Source: Bryobacterales bacterium
Lineage (GTDB): Bacteria; Acidobacteriota; Terriglobia; Bryobacterales; Bryobacteraceae
NCBI GenBank assembly: GCA_020854055.1
Contig: JADZGD010000060.1
Span: 1 to 54,593, forward strand
Direction: 5' to 3'
Length of the DNA stretch: 54,593 nucleotides
A model generated the notes under the pieces. It was not told the DNA's origin and did no database searches. It saw only the letters and a program-made list of their open reading frames with translations. This document shows positions 26,493 to 34,906 of the stretch, in pieces; the stretch's first letter is position 1, and each line of letters starts with the position of its first letter. The position numbers and the translations under genes are program-made.

Positions 26493-27134
26493 GTGGCTGA
26501 ATATTGTACTTGCGGCGCGTTGCTTCCTCCCGATGCCCGGTTTTGTCATAAATGCGGCAAACCGCAGCGGGATGAGCCACTGTTCGAACCCGAACCGGCG
26601 CCACCCCCAGTGGTTCCATTGACTGTCCCGGCAGTTGGCCCCGCCGCTCCCCCTGCGGCCGAGATCACGTTTCGCAATCGTCCGGCGGTGATGTCGGCTT
26701 TGAGCGCGGCCTGCATCGGGCTGGTGCTGATGATGCTGATCTTCCTGCCGGCCATCGTGCGGTTGGCCTCCCCCCTGCTCGCCGGGTTTCTCTCGGTGCT
26801 GATCTACCGCCGGCGAACCCTCAATCCGGTTAATCTGAAAAACGGATTGCGGCTGGGCTGGATCACCGGCATGCTGGCGTTCGCCATAAGCGTCGTCATT
26901 TTCACGCTGAGCGTCGTTTTTCTGGTGTCTGATCCACAGGCGGCCGGCATGTTGAAGGATCGAATGCAGGCAGTGGCCACGCCTAGCGAACTGGACGAGA
27001 TGATCCAGATGCTGAGGACTCCCGTAGGCATTCTGGCCTGGCTGTTCAGCACGTTTTTCACCCTCACTGGCCTGCCCATGCTCGGTGGAGCGCTCGGAGC
27101 AACGCTGGCAGGGAAACAGCCCGGGGTTCGATGA
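26493..27134 (+). CDS. Zinc-ribbon membrane protein of unknown function
   Basis: A 213-residue protein. A zinc ribbon at the N terminus has two cysteine pairs (YCTCGALL and FCHKCGKP). A proline-rich linker (about 30-60) leads to about four membrane helices (about 73-115 as a pair, 134-155 and 180-210). Such zinc-ribbon DUF proteins are widespread in Acidobacteria, and the function is unknown. GTG 26493 is chosen because it starts just before the ribbon. A GGGG lies close by and GGAGG 12 nt further up, so the ribosome site is not decisive. It sits 57 bases after the YihY gene and 37 before msrA, same strand. Confidence 0.75.
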   Translation: MAEYCTCGALLPPDARFCHKCGKPQRDEPLFEPEPAPPPVVPLTVPAVGPAAPPAAEITFRNRPAVMSALSAACIGLVLMMLIFLPAIVRLASPLLAGFLSVLIYRRRTLNPVNLKNGLRLGWITGMLAFAISVVIFTLSVVFLVSDPQAAGMLKDRMQAVATPSELDEMIQMLRTPVGILAWLFSTFFTLTGLPMLGGALGATLAGKQPGVR

Positions 27135-27171
27135 ACCTTCCGGTTCGGGTAATCGTTCGTGGAGGTTAACC

Positions 27172-27711
27172 ATGGCTCAGCCTGAGACTGCTACCCTGGC
27201 CGGAGGTTGCTTCTGGTGCTTGGAGGCGGTCTTCAATCGTCTGGATGGCGTTCTCGCGGTCGAATCAGGTTACATGGGCGGCCATCTCCAGCAGCCCACC
27301 TACCAGGACGTTTGTTCCGGTGAAACCGGACACGCCGAAGTCGTTCGTATTGCTTTCGATAGCGTCAGACTATCGTTTGACGAACTGCTCCATGTCTTCT
27401 TCGCGATCCACGACCCTACCACGCTCAACCGGCAGGGAAATGACATCGGCACCCAGTACCGCTCCGCAATCTTCTATTACTCGGAAGCGCAGCGGCAGAC
27501 CGCCTTGCGGGTGATCGCCAGCCTCGCTTCCGGCACGGAACCTGGGGCAGCGATCGTCACCGAACTGGTTCCGGCTGGCAACTTCTACCCGGCCGAGCCG
27601 TATCACCACGACTACTACGAGAAGAACCCCAACCAGCCGTATTGTCTGATGGTGGTCGGCCCGAAAGTGGAGAAGTTCCGGCACCGGTTCCCCGGCCGCA
27701 TCAAGCCTTGA
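27172..27711 (+). CDS. msrA: Peptide methionine-(S)-S-oxide reductase
   Basis: A 179-residue MsrA that reduces methionine-S-sulfoxide in proteins. The catalytic motif GGCFWCLEAVF is at about 11-21 (nucleophilic Cys in GCFW). SGYMGGHLQQPTYQDVCSGETGHAEVV holds the substrate-pocket residues and a possible second cysteine, and YHHDYYEKNPNQPYC ends with a cysteine near the C terminus that may be the resolving residue. ATG 27172 has a strong GGAGG 6 nt upstream. An in-frame start at 27085 would overlap the preceding gene. It has no signal peptide, so it is cytoplasmic. It converges on ald with 35 bases between stops. Confidence 0.97.
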   Translation: MAQPETATLAGGCFWCLEAVFNRLDGVLAVESGYMGGHLQQPTYQDVCSGETGHAEVVRIAFDSVRLSFDELLHVFFAIHDPTTLNRQGNDIGTQYRSAIFYYSEAQRQTALRVIASLASGTEPGAAIVTELVPAGNFYPAEPYHHDYYEKNPNQPYCLMVVGPKVEKFRHRFPGRIKP

Positions 27712-27746
27712 GCCCCACGGACGCCACACGTCGCGGCGCCGTCACT

Positions 27747-28859
27747 TCAGAGCAGGCCGGCCAATGGCTTCCAACTCCGGCCCTGGGATTGGGCCACGCC
27801 CGGGTAGGTGATCTCCCCGCGGTATGTATTGACGCCGTCCCGGATCGCCTTACTCCCTTCGCAAGCACGCTCCAGGCCCTTATTGGCCAATTGCAGCAGG
27901 TAGGGGAGCGTCGCGTTGGTCAGGGCGTGGGTCGAGGTGTGCGGCACCGCCGCCGGCATGTTGGAGACACAGTAGTGCAGTACGTTGTCCACAAAATAGA
28001 CCGGGTCGGTGTGCGTCGTCGGGTGGGACGTCTCAAAACACCCGCCCTGATCGATCGCCACATCCACCACCACCGCCCGGTACTTCATCAGTGAAATCAT
28101 CTCTCGCCGGACAATTTTTGGCGCCGAGGCTCCCGGAATCAGCACCGCGCCCACCACCAGGTCGGCATGGCGAAGGGACTCACGGATCGTCCAGTCGTTG
28201 GAGGCAAGCGTGGTCACTTCACCATGGAAGATGTCGTCCAACTCCCGCAGCCGGTGCAAGTTGCGGTCGATGATGGTCACCCGGGCGCCCACGCCGTTGG
28301 CCGCCTTGGCGGCGTTCAACCCGGCAATGCCGCCACCCAGAATCACCACATTGGCAGGCGCCACACCGGGAACACCCCCGAGCAGGACTCCCCGCCCGCC
28401 ACTGGGCGCCTCCAGATACTGGGCGCCGATCTGGACCGACATCCGCCCCGCCACCTCGCTCATCGGAGTCAGCAACGGCAGGCTTCCATCGTCTTCCTGA
28501 ATCGTCTCATAGGCCACCGCGCTGACCTGTTTGTCGAGCAAGCGATCGGTCAACCCGGGCAACGGCGCCAGGTGCAGATAAGTGAAAAGGATCAGATTCG
28601 GGCGCAGCCGTCCATATTCGGAGGGCTGCGGCTCTTTCACCTTAACCACCAGGCCGGCGGCCTGCCAAAGCTCATCGGCATTGGTCACAATCTCCGCCCC
28701 GGCCTCCGCGTACTCCTGGTCTCGAATCGCGCTACCAAGACCGGCGCCGGCCTCAACCAGCACCTCATGGCCGGCTTGCCGTAACACGGCAACGCCGCTC
28801 GGAACCAGGCCCACGCGCGTCTCGTGGTCTTTAACCTCTTTGGCAACGCCGATAATCAT
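27747..28859 (-). CDS. ald: Alanine dehydrogenase
   Basis: A 370-residue NAD-dependent alanine dehydrogenase that interconverts L-alanine and pyruvate plus ammonia. Features at family positions are the start MIIGVAKEVKDHETRVGLVP (Arg15 region), VVKVKEPQPSEY (catalytic Lys about 75), LFTYLHLAP (His about 96), and the NAD loop VVILGGGIAGLNAAKAA (about 170-186). VDVAIDQGGCFE holds the conserved Asp. The length is the family norm. It lies 5 bases downstream of the peptidoglycan-binding gene and appears to be the last gene of a five-gene minus-strand run from the M20 peptidase. Confidence 0.97.
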   Translation of the reverse strand: MIIGVAKEVKDHETRVGLVPSGVAVLRQAGHEVLVEAGAGLGSAIRDQEYAEAGAEIVTNADELWQAAGLVVKVKEPQPSEYGRLRPNLILFTYLHLAPLPGLTDRLLDKQVSAVAYETIQEDDGSLPLLTPMSEVAGRMSVQIGAQYLEAPSGGRGVLLGGVPGVAPANVVILGGGIAGLNAAKAANGVGARVTIIDRNLHRLRELDDIFHGEVTTLASNDWTIRESLRHADLVVGAVLIPGASAPKIVRREMISLMKYRAVVVDVAIDQGGCFETSHPTTHTDPVYFVDNVLHYCVSNMPAAVPHTSTHALTNATLPYLLQLANKGLERACEGSKAIRDGVNTYRGEITYPGVAQSQGRSWKPLAGLL

Positions 28860-28864
28860 GCCGC

Positions 28865-29389
28865 TTACCTCGCCGGAGATTGGGAGTTGGTGGCAATTGG
28901 AGAGTTCTTCGGACCCAGCCCGAGGGCGATGAGGGTCAACGCCTCGATCTTGCCGTCCGCGTCCAACTTCTGATCGGCCTGGAAACGCTTCATCGCTTCA
29001 ATCGACTCACTGCCCCACTGGCCGGTGGCCGGCCCCTTCAGATAACCCTTCGCAATCAGGGCTTCCTGGATCTCCCGGTAACGCTCTGGAGTCGGATTGC
29101 GCTGGCCGGCCGGTTTGGACACCGCTACTCGCCGGCGCGCGCCGCTGTGCGCTCTCGAGGCTCGCCTGCGGGAAGATTTGTGCGAAGTGGCGGAGCGCCT
29201 GGCCCCGGTTGCCTTCCCGTGCCTGGTTTTCGCCGCTGACTTTTTTGCCGCCGATTTTCGCGCTGCCGGCCGTTTCGCCGCGGACAGCGACTTGCGATGC
29301 GTCTTCTTGCGCGCCGCCGCCGCGCTGCCCGGAAGTGTGGCGCAAACGAAGCAGAACGCCAGAATCGTGATGAGTACGGCTCTTGCCAC
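28865..29389 (-). CDS. Secreted peptidoglycan-binding protein with basic histone-like linker
   Basis: A 174-residue protein in three parts. The first is a signal peptide (about 1-25). The second is a 70-residue Lys/Arg/Ala/Ser region (about 26-97) with repeats such as AAKKSAAK and SSRRRASRAH, resembling histone H1 tails. The third is a PG_binding_1 domain (about 100-160), with EIQEALIAKGYLKGPATGQW and EAMKRFQADQKL. The domain binds peptidoglycan in the periplasm or outside, while the basic arm could hold anionic polymers (LPS, teichoic-like acids or DNA). The start is GTG 29389 with AAGG nearby. It lies 62 bases after the HtrA gene and 5 before ald. The domain assignment is sure; the role of the basic arm is unknown. 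Confidence 0.85.
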   Translation of the reverse strand: MARAVLITILAFCFVCATLPGSAAAARKKTHRKSLSAAKRPAARKSAAKKSAAKTRHGKATGARRSATSHKSSRRRASRAHSGARRRVAVSKPAGQRNPTPERYREIQEALIAKGYLKGPATGQWGSESIEAMKRFQADQKLDADGKIEALTLIALGLGPKNSPIATNSQSPAR

Positions 29390-29451
29390 CCTGCCTTAAG
29401 TCTAACAAACAGCAGGCTCCATCAGCCGGCACCCGATGACGCCCGGAACGT

Positions 29452-31035
29452 CTACTCAGCGGGTAACGTACCGGCGATGAACTGGCTGAGCCACTGGTGT
29501 TCGCCATTGCGATTCAGTGGAATCTGGCGCATCACCCGGAACGCGACTGCATCGCCGGGCTTCAAAGTTGCCTGGATCTTCTTCACGTCATCGCTGGTAG
29601 CCACCGGATGGCGATTGATGGAAACAATGATGTCTTTTTCCCGGATGCCGATGTCTTCGGCGAACGAGTCGGGCTCTACCCGGGTGACGCGAATTCCCCG
29701 CGCATCGGGCAGATTCAACTTCTCCCGCTCCGCCGGCAGGATGTCCTGAATCATGATGCCGAATTTCACCTTGGTTCCCGCCGGCGCTTTCTGATCGGCA
29801 TTCCCGTTCGACCGTTGGAAACGATCGGCAAACACCTCTTCCCGGTCGCCTACTACGACTTTGACGTCCAGCTTTTTCCCGGCGCGGTCGAGGGTGAACT
29901 TCACCTCCGAGCCGACCGGTGAATCGGCCACGCGATTCACCAGATCGTCGCCATTCTTGATCGGCCTTCCGTTCAGTGACAACAGCACGTCTTCCGGTTT
30001 GATGCCGGCCTTATCCGCCGGACCGCCCTTGGTCACCTGTTCAACCAACACGCCGTGGTCGCTGCCGATCGCCTTCAGCATCTCCGGGCGTTCGTTCTTC
30101 TGCCAACTGATGCCGATCGAGCCTCGGGTTACCCGTCCACTACGGATTAGTTGGTTATAAACGTTGACCGCCGTATTTACCGGAAGAGCGAAACCGATAC
30201 CCTGATAGCCGCCACTCTGGGTGGCGATGGCCGTGTTGATGCCGATTACCTCGCCGCGGCGGTTCAGTAGTGGCCCGCCGCTGTTGCCCGGATTGATGGC
30301 GGCATCGGTCTGAATGAAGTGCTGGAACTGCTGGGCGCCGGCCACGTCGCGACCTGTGGCCGAAACGATGCCCACCGTCACCGTGGCCTCCAGGCCGAAA
30401 GGGGAACCGATGGCCATCACCCAATCCCCGACCTGAACCGCCTCGGAGTTGCCGATGCGCGCCGGCGCCAGCGCCTTACCGGCGTCAATCTTGATCACGG
30501 CGATATCGGTTTCCGGATCGTAGCCGACCAGCCGCGCTTTGTATTCGGTCAGGTTCTGTGGAAGGCGGACCTTGATCTTATCGGCCTGCTCCACCACGTG
30601 GTTATTCGTAATAATGTAGCCGTTGCGATCCACAATGAAGCCGGACCCAGTGGCCTCCCGCCGGAACCGGGGCGCCGGCAGCTGTCCCTGCGGGCCACGG
30701 AAGAAACGTCGGAACAGATCCATCTGATCCTCGTCTTCGTCCTCATCCGGGTTGGGCCCACGGCGGCGCGCGCTGCTCTCCTTCGGCGTATAGTCCGTGC
30801 TGATGTTAACCACCGAGGGCTCCAGGGCTTTGGCCAACTCGGTGAACTCGCTCGGCAGCTTGACGGCGGCCGGAATCGATAGCGGAGTCGCGTCCGGCGC
30901 GACCGGCCCGCCCCCCCGTGCGGCACCGACATTGGTGTTGATCAGCGTGCCGATGAGAATCCCGAGTGATAGTGTGAACAGAAGCAGACTGAACGACAGT
31001 AACTTCTGGCGACGAACTCTCTCGAACAAGGTCAT
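29452..31035 (-). CDS. HtrA/DegP-type membrane-anchored serine protease
   Basis: A 527-residue envelope protease/chaperone. An N-terminal membrane anchor (about 11-33) is followed by a trypsin-like domain with the full triad: His146 (TNNHVVEQ), Asp177 (ETDIAVIK) and Ser252 (NPGNSGGPL). Two PDZ domains follow (about 300-390 and 425-520); GIKPEDVLLSLNGRPI and GIREKDIIVSINRHPV mark their carboxylate-binding parts. A very acidic insert (PDEDEDEDQMD, about 96-106) precedes the protease core, probably the LA loop. ATG 31035 has GGGAGG 10 nt upstream, and TATAAT lies 34 bases before the start. It degrades or refolds damaged envelope proteins. Confidence 0.96.
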   Translation of the reverse strand: MTLFERVRRQKLLSFSLLLFTLSLGILIGTLINTNVGAARGGGPVAPDATPLSIPAAVKLPSEFTELAKALEPSVVNISTDYTPKESSARRRGPNPDEDEDEDQMDLFRRFFRGPQGQLPAPRFRREATGSGFIVDRNGYIITNNHVVEQADKIKVRLPQNLTEYKARLVGYDPETDIAVIKIDAGKALAPARIGNSEAVQVGDWVMAIGSPFGLEATVTVGIVSATGRDVAGAQQFQHFIQTDAAINPGNSGGPLLNRRGEVIGINTAIATQSGGYQGIGFALPVNTAVNVYNQLIRSGRVTRGSIGISWQKNERPEMLKAIGSDHGVLVEQVTKGGPADKAGIKPEDVLLSLNGRPIKNGDDLVNRVADSPVGSEVKFTLDRAGKKLDVKVVVGDREEVFADRFQRSNGNADQKAPAGTKVKFGIMIQDILPAEREKLNLPDARGIRVTRVEPDSFAEDIGIREKDIIVSINRHPVATSDDVKKIQATLKPGDAVAFRVMRQIPLNRNGEHQWLSQFIAGTLPAE

Positions 31036-31068
31036 GGAACTGGGGCCTCCCGGCAGGTGTCTAGACTT

Positions 31069-31074
31069 ATTATA
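31069..31074 (-). promoter_or_regulatory. Perfect -10 box of the HtrA gene, overlapping the upstream stop codon
   Basis: TATAAT read on the minus strand at 31074-31069. The TAA stop of the DMT permease (31072-31070) lies inside it. No good -35 is seen at 16-18 bases. A start near 31062 would give a leader of about 27 nt. Confidence 0.35.
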
Positions 31075-31978
31075 GGGGTAACCCGGACTCTCGGTCTGCC
31101 GGACGAAAGGGCTTCAACTCCACCACCGCGATGCCAGCCAAAATCAACGCCGCCCCCGACGTCTGGCGGATGCCCAGCGTCTCGCCGGTTATCAGGAACG
31201 AGGTCACCCAGGCAAACACCGGCTCCAGGGCGAAAATCAGCCCTGTCCGCGTGGCTGTGGTGTGGCGCTGCGCATAGGACTGGATCGAGAAGGCCAGCGC
31301 CGTCCCGAGCACCCCGGTAATCACAATCGCCAGTATCGCCGCGGGAGTCCAGCGAATGAAATAGGGTTCCCACCAGAAGAATGTCATTGAGCCGCAGACC
31401 GCCGCCGTTGCAACCTGTATCAGGCTCAACGCTTCGAAGGAGACTCTTCGCGCGTAATGGCCGATCACCAGAATATGCAGGGCGAACATCACCGCGCAGC
31501 CCAGGGTAAGCATGTCGCCGGGTCCCATCCGCGGTTCCATCCGCTCCAAAGTCAGCAGTCCCATTCCCACAGCCGCCACCGCGACGCCGGCGGCTTCGGA
31601 AATGCCTGGATTCCGTCGATAGATCAGAGCTCCCAACAACGGCACCAGCACCGTGCTCATTCCGGTCAGGAACGCCGATTTCGAGGGCGAGTTAAAGTAA
31701 AGCCCAAACGTCTGAAAGGCATAGCCGGAAAACAGGCAGAGGCCCGCCGGTATACCGGCCCTCCAGGCTGCCCCCGCGCCCGGCCCAAATAGCGCGCGCC
31801 CCCGAAAAAGCGCCAGTAACACCGCCGCCGCCAGTGAGAATCGCAACGCCAGAAACAGCAGCGCGGAGACCTCGGCCAACGCTGCCTTGACCACGACGAA
31901 GGTCGCGCCCCAAACCAGCGTGACCAGCGCCAGCGAAAGCTCCGCGCGCCAGTGAGCGGCGCCAGAACCCCGGCTCAT
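31070..31978 (-). CDS. DMT superfamily (EamA) permease
   Basis: A 302-residue membrane protein with ten predicted helices in two EamA repeats. The first repeat starts LALVTLVWGATFVVVKAAL, and the second includes MLTLGCAVMFALHILVIGHY and ends GETLGIRQTSGAALILAGIAVVEL. Family members export amino acids, metabolites or drugs; the substrate is unknown. ATG 31978 overlaps the TGA of the M20 peptidase gene (ATGA), so the two are coupled. That pairing with a peptidase suggests export of an amino acid or dipeptide, which is inferred from context only. It ends 34 bases before the HtrA start. Confidence 0.92.
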   Translation of the reverse strand: MSRGSGAAHWRAELSLALVTLVWGATFVVVKAALAEVSALLFLALRFSLAAAVLLALFRGRALFGPGAGAAWRAGIPAGLCLFSGYAFQTFGLYFNSPSKSAFLTGMSTVLVPLLGALIYRRNPGISEAAGVAVAAVGMGLLTLERMEPRMGPGDMLTLGCAVMFALHILVIGHYARRVSFEALSLIQVATAAVCGSMTFFWWEPYFIRWTPAAILAIVITGVLGTALAFSIQSYAQRHTTATRTGLIFALEPVFAWVTSFLITGETLGIRQTSGAALILAGIAVVELKPFRPADRESGLPL

Positions 31979-33204
31979 CGCGCCGGTGGCGCCGGCGCCG
32001 GATCCCGCATCAACAAAGCCAGCGTCAGCAGAACCCTCTTCAGCGCCAGTTCCCTGCCCTCGGGATGAAACCATTCAGCCGGAGTATGCGCTCCTCCACC
32101 CTGTCCGCCGGCGCCCACCGAGACGGCCGGCAGACCCATCGAAAGCGGTATGTTGGCGTCGGTTGAGGCGCAGTCCAGGTGCGAGCGTATATTCAGAAAC
32201 GAGTCCACCGCGCGCACGAAAGAGAGGATTTTCGCTCCCTCCTTCAAACGGCCTCCCGGACGGGATCCGATTTCACGAATCTTGGCCGCTACTTTCCCGC
32301 CCGTGGTCCGCTCGTTTTCGATGTCGCGAGCACGCTCCACGGATGCTGAAAGCAGTTCCGAGAACTGGTCGAGCTGGTCCGGATCTTCCGAACGGATGTC
32401 CAGTTTCGCTCTCGCCAGCGTGGGGATCGAGTTGATGCTGGTGCCGCCCTCAATCGTTCCAAAGTTATAGCTGGTGCGCGGCCCCGACGATCGTCCATTG
32501 GTGCGGTGTTCCGTAAACCACGCCACGGCGCGGCTGATCGCATGAACCGGATTGGCGATACCGTAGTCGTTCCAACTGTGTCCACCCGGACCGCTGAAGG
32601 AGATCTCATAGCGGCGGCTGGCCAGCGCCTCGCAGGTGATGTGATCCGTGGAAGGACCGTCGAGCACGATAAACGCTCCAATTTTTGGCCCAAGCGGCGA
32701 CTGCTTCACCAAATAGCGCATGCCGCTCAGGTTGCCTTCGCCCTCCTCGCCCACATTGGCAATGAACACCACCGGATGGACGCCGTCTTCCATCGGCGCA
32801 GAGGCCTTCATCGCCCCCGCAATGGCCAGCAACGCAGCCAGCCCGGCGCCATTATCGGCCACCCCGGGCCCGAGAAAACGCCCATCGCTACCGAGCGAAA
32901 TATCCTGTGGCTGGCGCGGAGCCAGCACCGTATCCAGATGGGCCGTAACGGCGATAAATGGACCTTCGCGCACCGGAGTCAGCGTCGCGATCACGTTGCC
33001 GCCACGGTCCAGGCGCGCTTCACAACCAAGCGAACGCAACTGTGCCACCATCCACTGTGCCCGCTTCTCTTCGAGAAACGTGGGCGCGGGTATGCGGCAC
33101 AGCGCCAGGTGCTGTTCGTTAATCCACTGTTTCTCGCGAGTAAACCACTGGAAACACTCGTGGATCCCGCGTGCGTTCGCCAGTTCGGCGACCGATGCCA
33201 CCAT
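31975..33204 (-). CDS. M20 family metallopeptidase
   Basis: A 409-residue M20 peptidase. The first metal/active block is VTAHLDTVLAP (His, Asp), the bridging Asp lies in GPGVADNGAG, and the catalytic Glu pair in ANVGEEGEGN. A dimerisation (lid) domain (about 190-310) includes FSGPGGHSWNDYG. C-terminal SVGAGGQGGGAHTPAEWF carries the last histidine ligand. Known members are di/tripeptidases, aminoacylases and carboxypeptidases. It is cytoplasmic, as no signal is seen. It heads a minus-strand run and is divergent from crcB with an 84-base gap. Confidence 0.94.
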   Translation of the reverse strand: MVASVAELANARGIHECFQWFTREKQWINEQHLALCRIPAPTFLEEKRAQWMVAQLRSLGCEARLDRGGNVIATLTPVREGPFIAVTAHLDTVLAPRQPQDISLGSDGRFLGPGVADNGAGLAALLAIAGAMKASAPMEDGVHPVVFIANVGEEGEGNLSGMRYLVKQSPLGPKIGAFIVLDGPSTDHITCEALASRRYEISFSGPGGHSWNDYGIANPVHAISRAVAWFTEHRTNGRSSGPRTSYNFGTIEGGTSINSIPTLARAKLDIRSEDPDQLDQFSELLSASVERARDIENERTTGGKVAAKIREIGSRPGGRLKEGAKILSFVRAVDSFLNIRSHLDCASTDANIPLSMGLPAVSVGAGGQGGGAHTPAEWFHPEGRELALKRVLLTLALLMRDPAPAPPAR

Positions 33205-33288
33205 TGCTTCTCAGTGTACCGCGGCAGCCTTTGCCGGCAGCGCCGCCGGGGATGCTAACCTCAATAAAAAGCGCGGAGATTCGAGCTC

Positions 33289-33663
33289 TTGCTGAAGTAT
33301 CTGCTGATTGTTTCCGGGGGCGGCCTGGGTGCGCTGGCACGCTACCTCGTGGGTACCACCATCATGGCCCGCTTCGGCGGGCGGTTTCCGGTCGGCACAT
33401 TCGTCATCAACGTCAGCGGCTCTTTCCTCATCGGTCTGCTGATGACCCTGTTCACCGGCAATTTGCGCTCCGATCCCGCCTGGCGAATGTTTCTGGTGGT
33501 GGGCTGCCTGGGCGGTTATACGACTTTTTCCAGCTTCGAGTGGGAGCTGCTGGCATCGGTTCGCGAAGGTGGCTACTGGATTGCGTTCCTCAACGCGCTC
33601 GGCAGCCTGGTCTTCGGTTTTCTTGCCGTTTGGCTGGGAACGCGGGCCGCTTCGCTCGGGTAG
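33289..33663 (+). CDS. crcB: CrcB/Fluc fluoride channel
   Basis: A 124-residue membrane protein with four helices, the dual-topology fluoride exporter. Signature motifs are GGGLGALARYLVG (helix 1, GAxxRY), FPVGTFVINVSGSFLIG (helix 2, conserved Asn and GxF) and GCLGGYTTFSSFEWE (helix 3, GGxTTFSTF with the ion-path Phe and Thr). Start TTG 33289 has GGAG 10 nt upstream. No complete fluoride riboswitch is seen in the 84-base gap before it. It is alone on the plus strand, divergent from the M20 peptidase and 49 bases before the Gfo/Idh/MocA gene. Confidence 0.95.
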   Translation: MLKYLLIVSGGGLGALARYLVGTTIMARFGGRFPVGTFVINVSGSFLIGLLMTLFTGNLRSDPAWRMFLVVGCLGGYTTFSSFEWELLASVREGGYWIAFLNALGSLVFGFLAVWLGTRAASLG

Positions 33664-33682
33664 AAACGCGGCCATGACTTTT

Positions 33683-33695
33683 TGACACAATGTCA
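33683..33695. promoter_or_regulatory. Candidate operator upstream of the Gfo/Idh/MocA gene
   Basis: An inverted repeat TGACA-CAA-TGTCA lies between crcB and the next gene. The TTGACA at 33682 overlaps it, but no matching -10 stands at the right distance. It may be a repressor site or a weak crcB terminator stem. Confidence 0.3.
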
Positions 33696-33712
33696 GAGGT
33701 TAGGAGGACAGA

Positions 33713-34906
33713 ATGAATTCTCACCGGCGTCAATTCGTGACCGGAGCGGCCGCCCTGTTGGCCGGCCGGCTGGCTTCCGCGGCTCCGGCGGAAAAGAAAG
33801 TTCGAATCGGCATTGCCGGCGGACGTTTCGGAGCCAGCTTCGAGTTTCATGAGCATCCCGACTGCATCGTGGAAGCGGTAACCGACCTGCGCGAGGACCG
33901 GCGCAACCATTTGATGCAGGTCTATAAGTGTTCGAAATCCTACCCGTCACTGGAAAAAATGCTGTTCGACCGCAACGTCGACGCGGTCTTCTGCGCCACT
34001 CCCGCCCCCGATCACCTCAAACACGTGACCATCTCGCTGCGGGCCGGCAAGCACGTTCTCTCGGCGGTGCCGGCCGTGGCCGGCTCGCTCGAGGACTGCG
34101 ACAGACTGGTGAGCGAGGTGAAAAAGAGCGGCCTCAACTACATGATGGCCGAAACCAGCTATTATCATCAGGCCGTAATCAGCGCCCGGCAGTTCCATAA
34201 GGAAGGGAAATTCGGCCGCATCTTCGCTGCCGAAGCCGAGTATCACCATCCGGGCCTCGAAGAACTGTTCTTTGAGAATGGCGCGCGGACCTGGCGCTAC
34301 GGCTACGCCCCGATGCACTACCCGACGCACACCACCGCCATGCTGCTCGCCGTGACACGCGAACGGCTGGTGTCGGTGAGTTGCATCGGATGGGGAGACG
34401 ACGACCCGATTCTGAAGGATAACGTCTACCACAACCCCTTCTGGAACGAAACGGCGCTGTTTAACACGAACAAGGGCACCGCCTTCCGGGTGGCCATCTA
34501 CTGGAAGGGTTCCGTGCGCGGCACCGAGCGCGGCCAATGGCTGGGCACGAAAATGAGCCTTTTCGAGCCTCATCCGAATGGCCTGCCGGCGATGATTGTG
34601 CGCGAACAGGCAACCACGGAAAAGGATAGCGGCGGATTCGTGCGCCAGCAGGCGCTGGCGGAAAAATACGATCAACCGATATGGTGGAAGACAGACATGT
34701 TGCCCGCTCCGCTACGCCACCCGAGCGGCCACGACGGATCCCACGTCTTCCTCACCAACGAGTTCATCCGATCGATTGTGGAGAACCGCCGGCCGGCCGT
34801 GGACGTCTATGAAGCCGTGGCCTATACCGCGCCCGGCATCGTGGCTCACGAATCGGCGCTAAAGGGCGGTGTCTCGATGAAGATTCCTCAGTTTGATCCC
34901 GCCTGA
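33713..34906 (+). CDS. Tat-exported Gfo/Idh/MocA protein lacking the EKP motif
   Basis: A 397-residue protein with a twin-arginine-like signal (NSHRRQFVTGAAALLAG). The nucleotide loop is RIGIAGGRFGASF (about 31-43), and its GxGGxxG pattern differs from the usual GxGxxG. At the EKP position it reads VLSAVPAV (about 115-122), so the catalytic Glu-Lys pair is replaced by Ala-Val. The middle of the protein keeps ETSYYHQAVISARQF and aromatic positions. A strong AGGAGG lies 6 nt upstream of ATG 33713. Without the lysine it may not be a dehydrogenase; it may be a binding or regulatory relative. It converges on the DapA-like gene and ends in the shared 16-bp hairpin. Confidence 0.83.
   Translation: MNSHRRQFVTGAAALLAGRLASAAPAEKKVRIGIAGGRFGASFEFHEHPDCIVEAVTDLREDRRNHLMQVYKCSKSYPSLEKMLFDRNVDAVFCATPAPDHLKHVTISLRAGKHVLSAVPAVAGSLEDCDRLVSEVKKSGLNYMMAETSYYHQAVISARQFHKEGKFGRIFAAEAEYHHPGLEELFFENGARTWRYGYAPMHYPTHTTAMLLAVTRERLVSVSCIGWGDDDPILKDNVYHNPFWNETALFNTNKGTAFRVAIYWKGSVRGTERGQWLGTKMSLFEPHPNGLPAMIVREQATTEKDSGGFVRQQALAEKYDQPIWWKTDMLPAPLRHPSGHDGSHVFLTNEFIRSIVENRRPAVDVYEAVAYTAPGIVAHESALKGGVSMKIPQFDPA

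Noticed and set aside
33205-33288. Fluoride riboswitch ahead of crcB
   Set aside because: GGGGATG and TAACC are present, but the conserved hairpin and pseudoknot partners are not seen.
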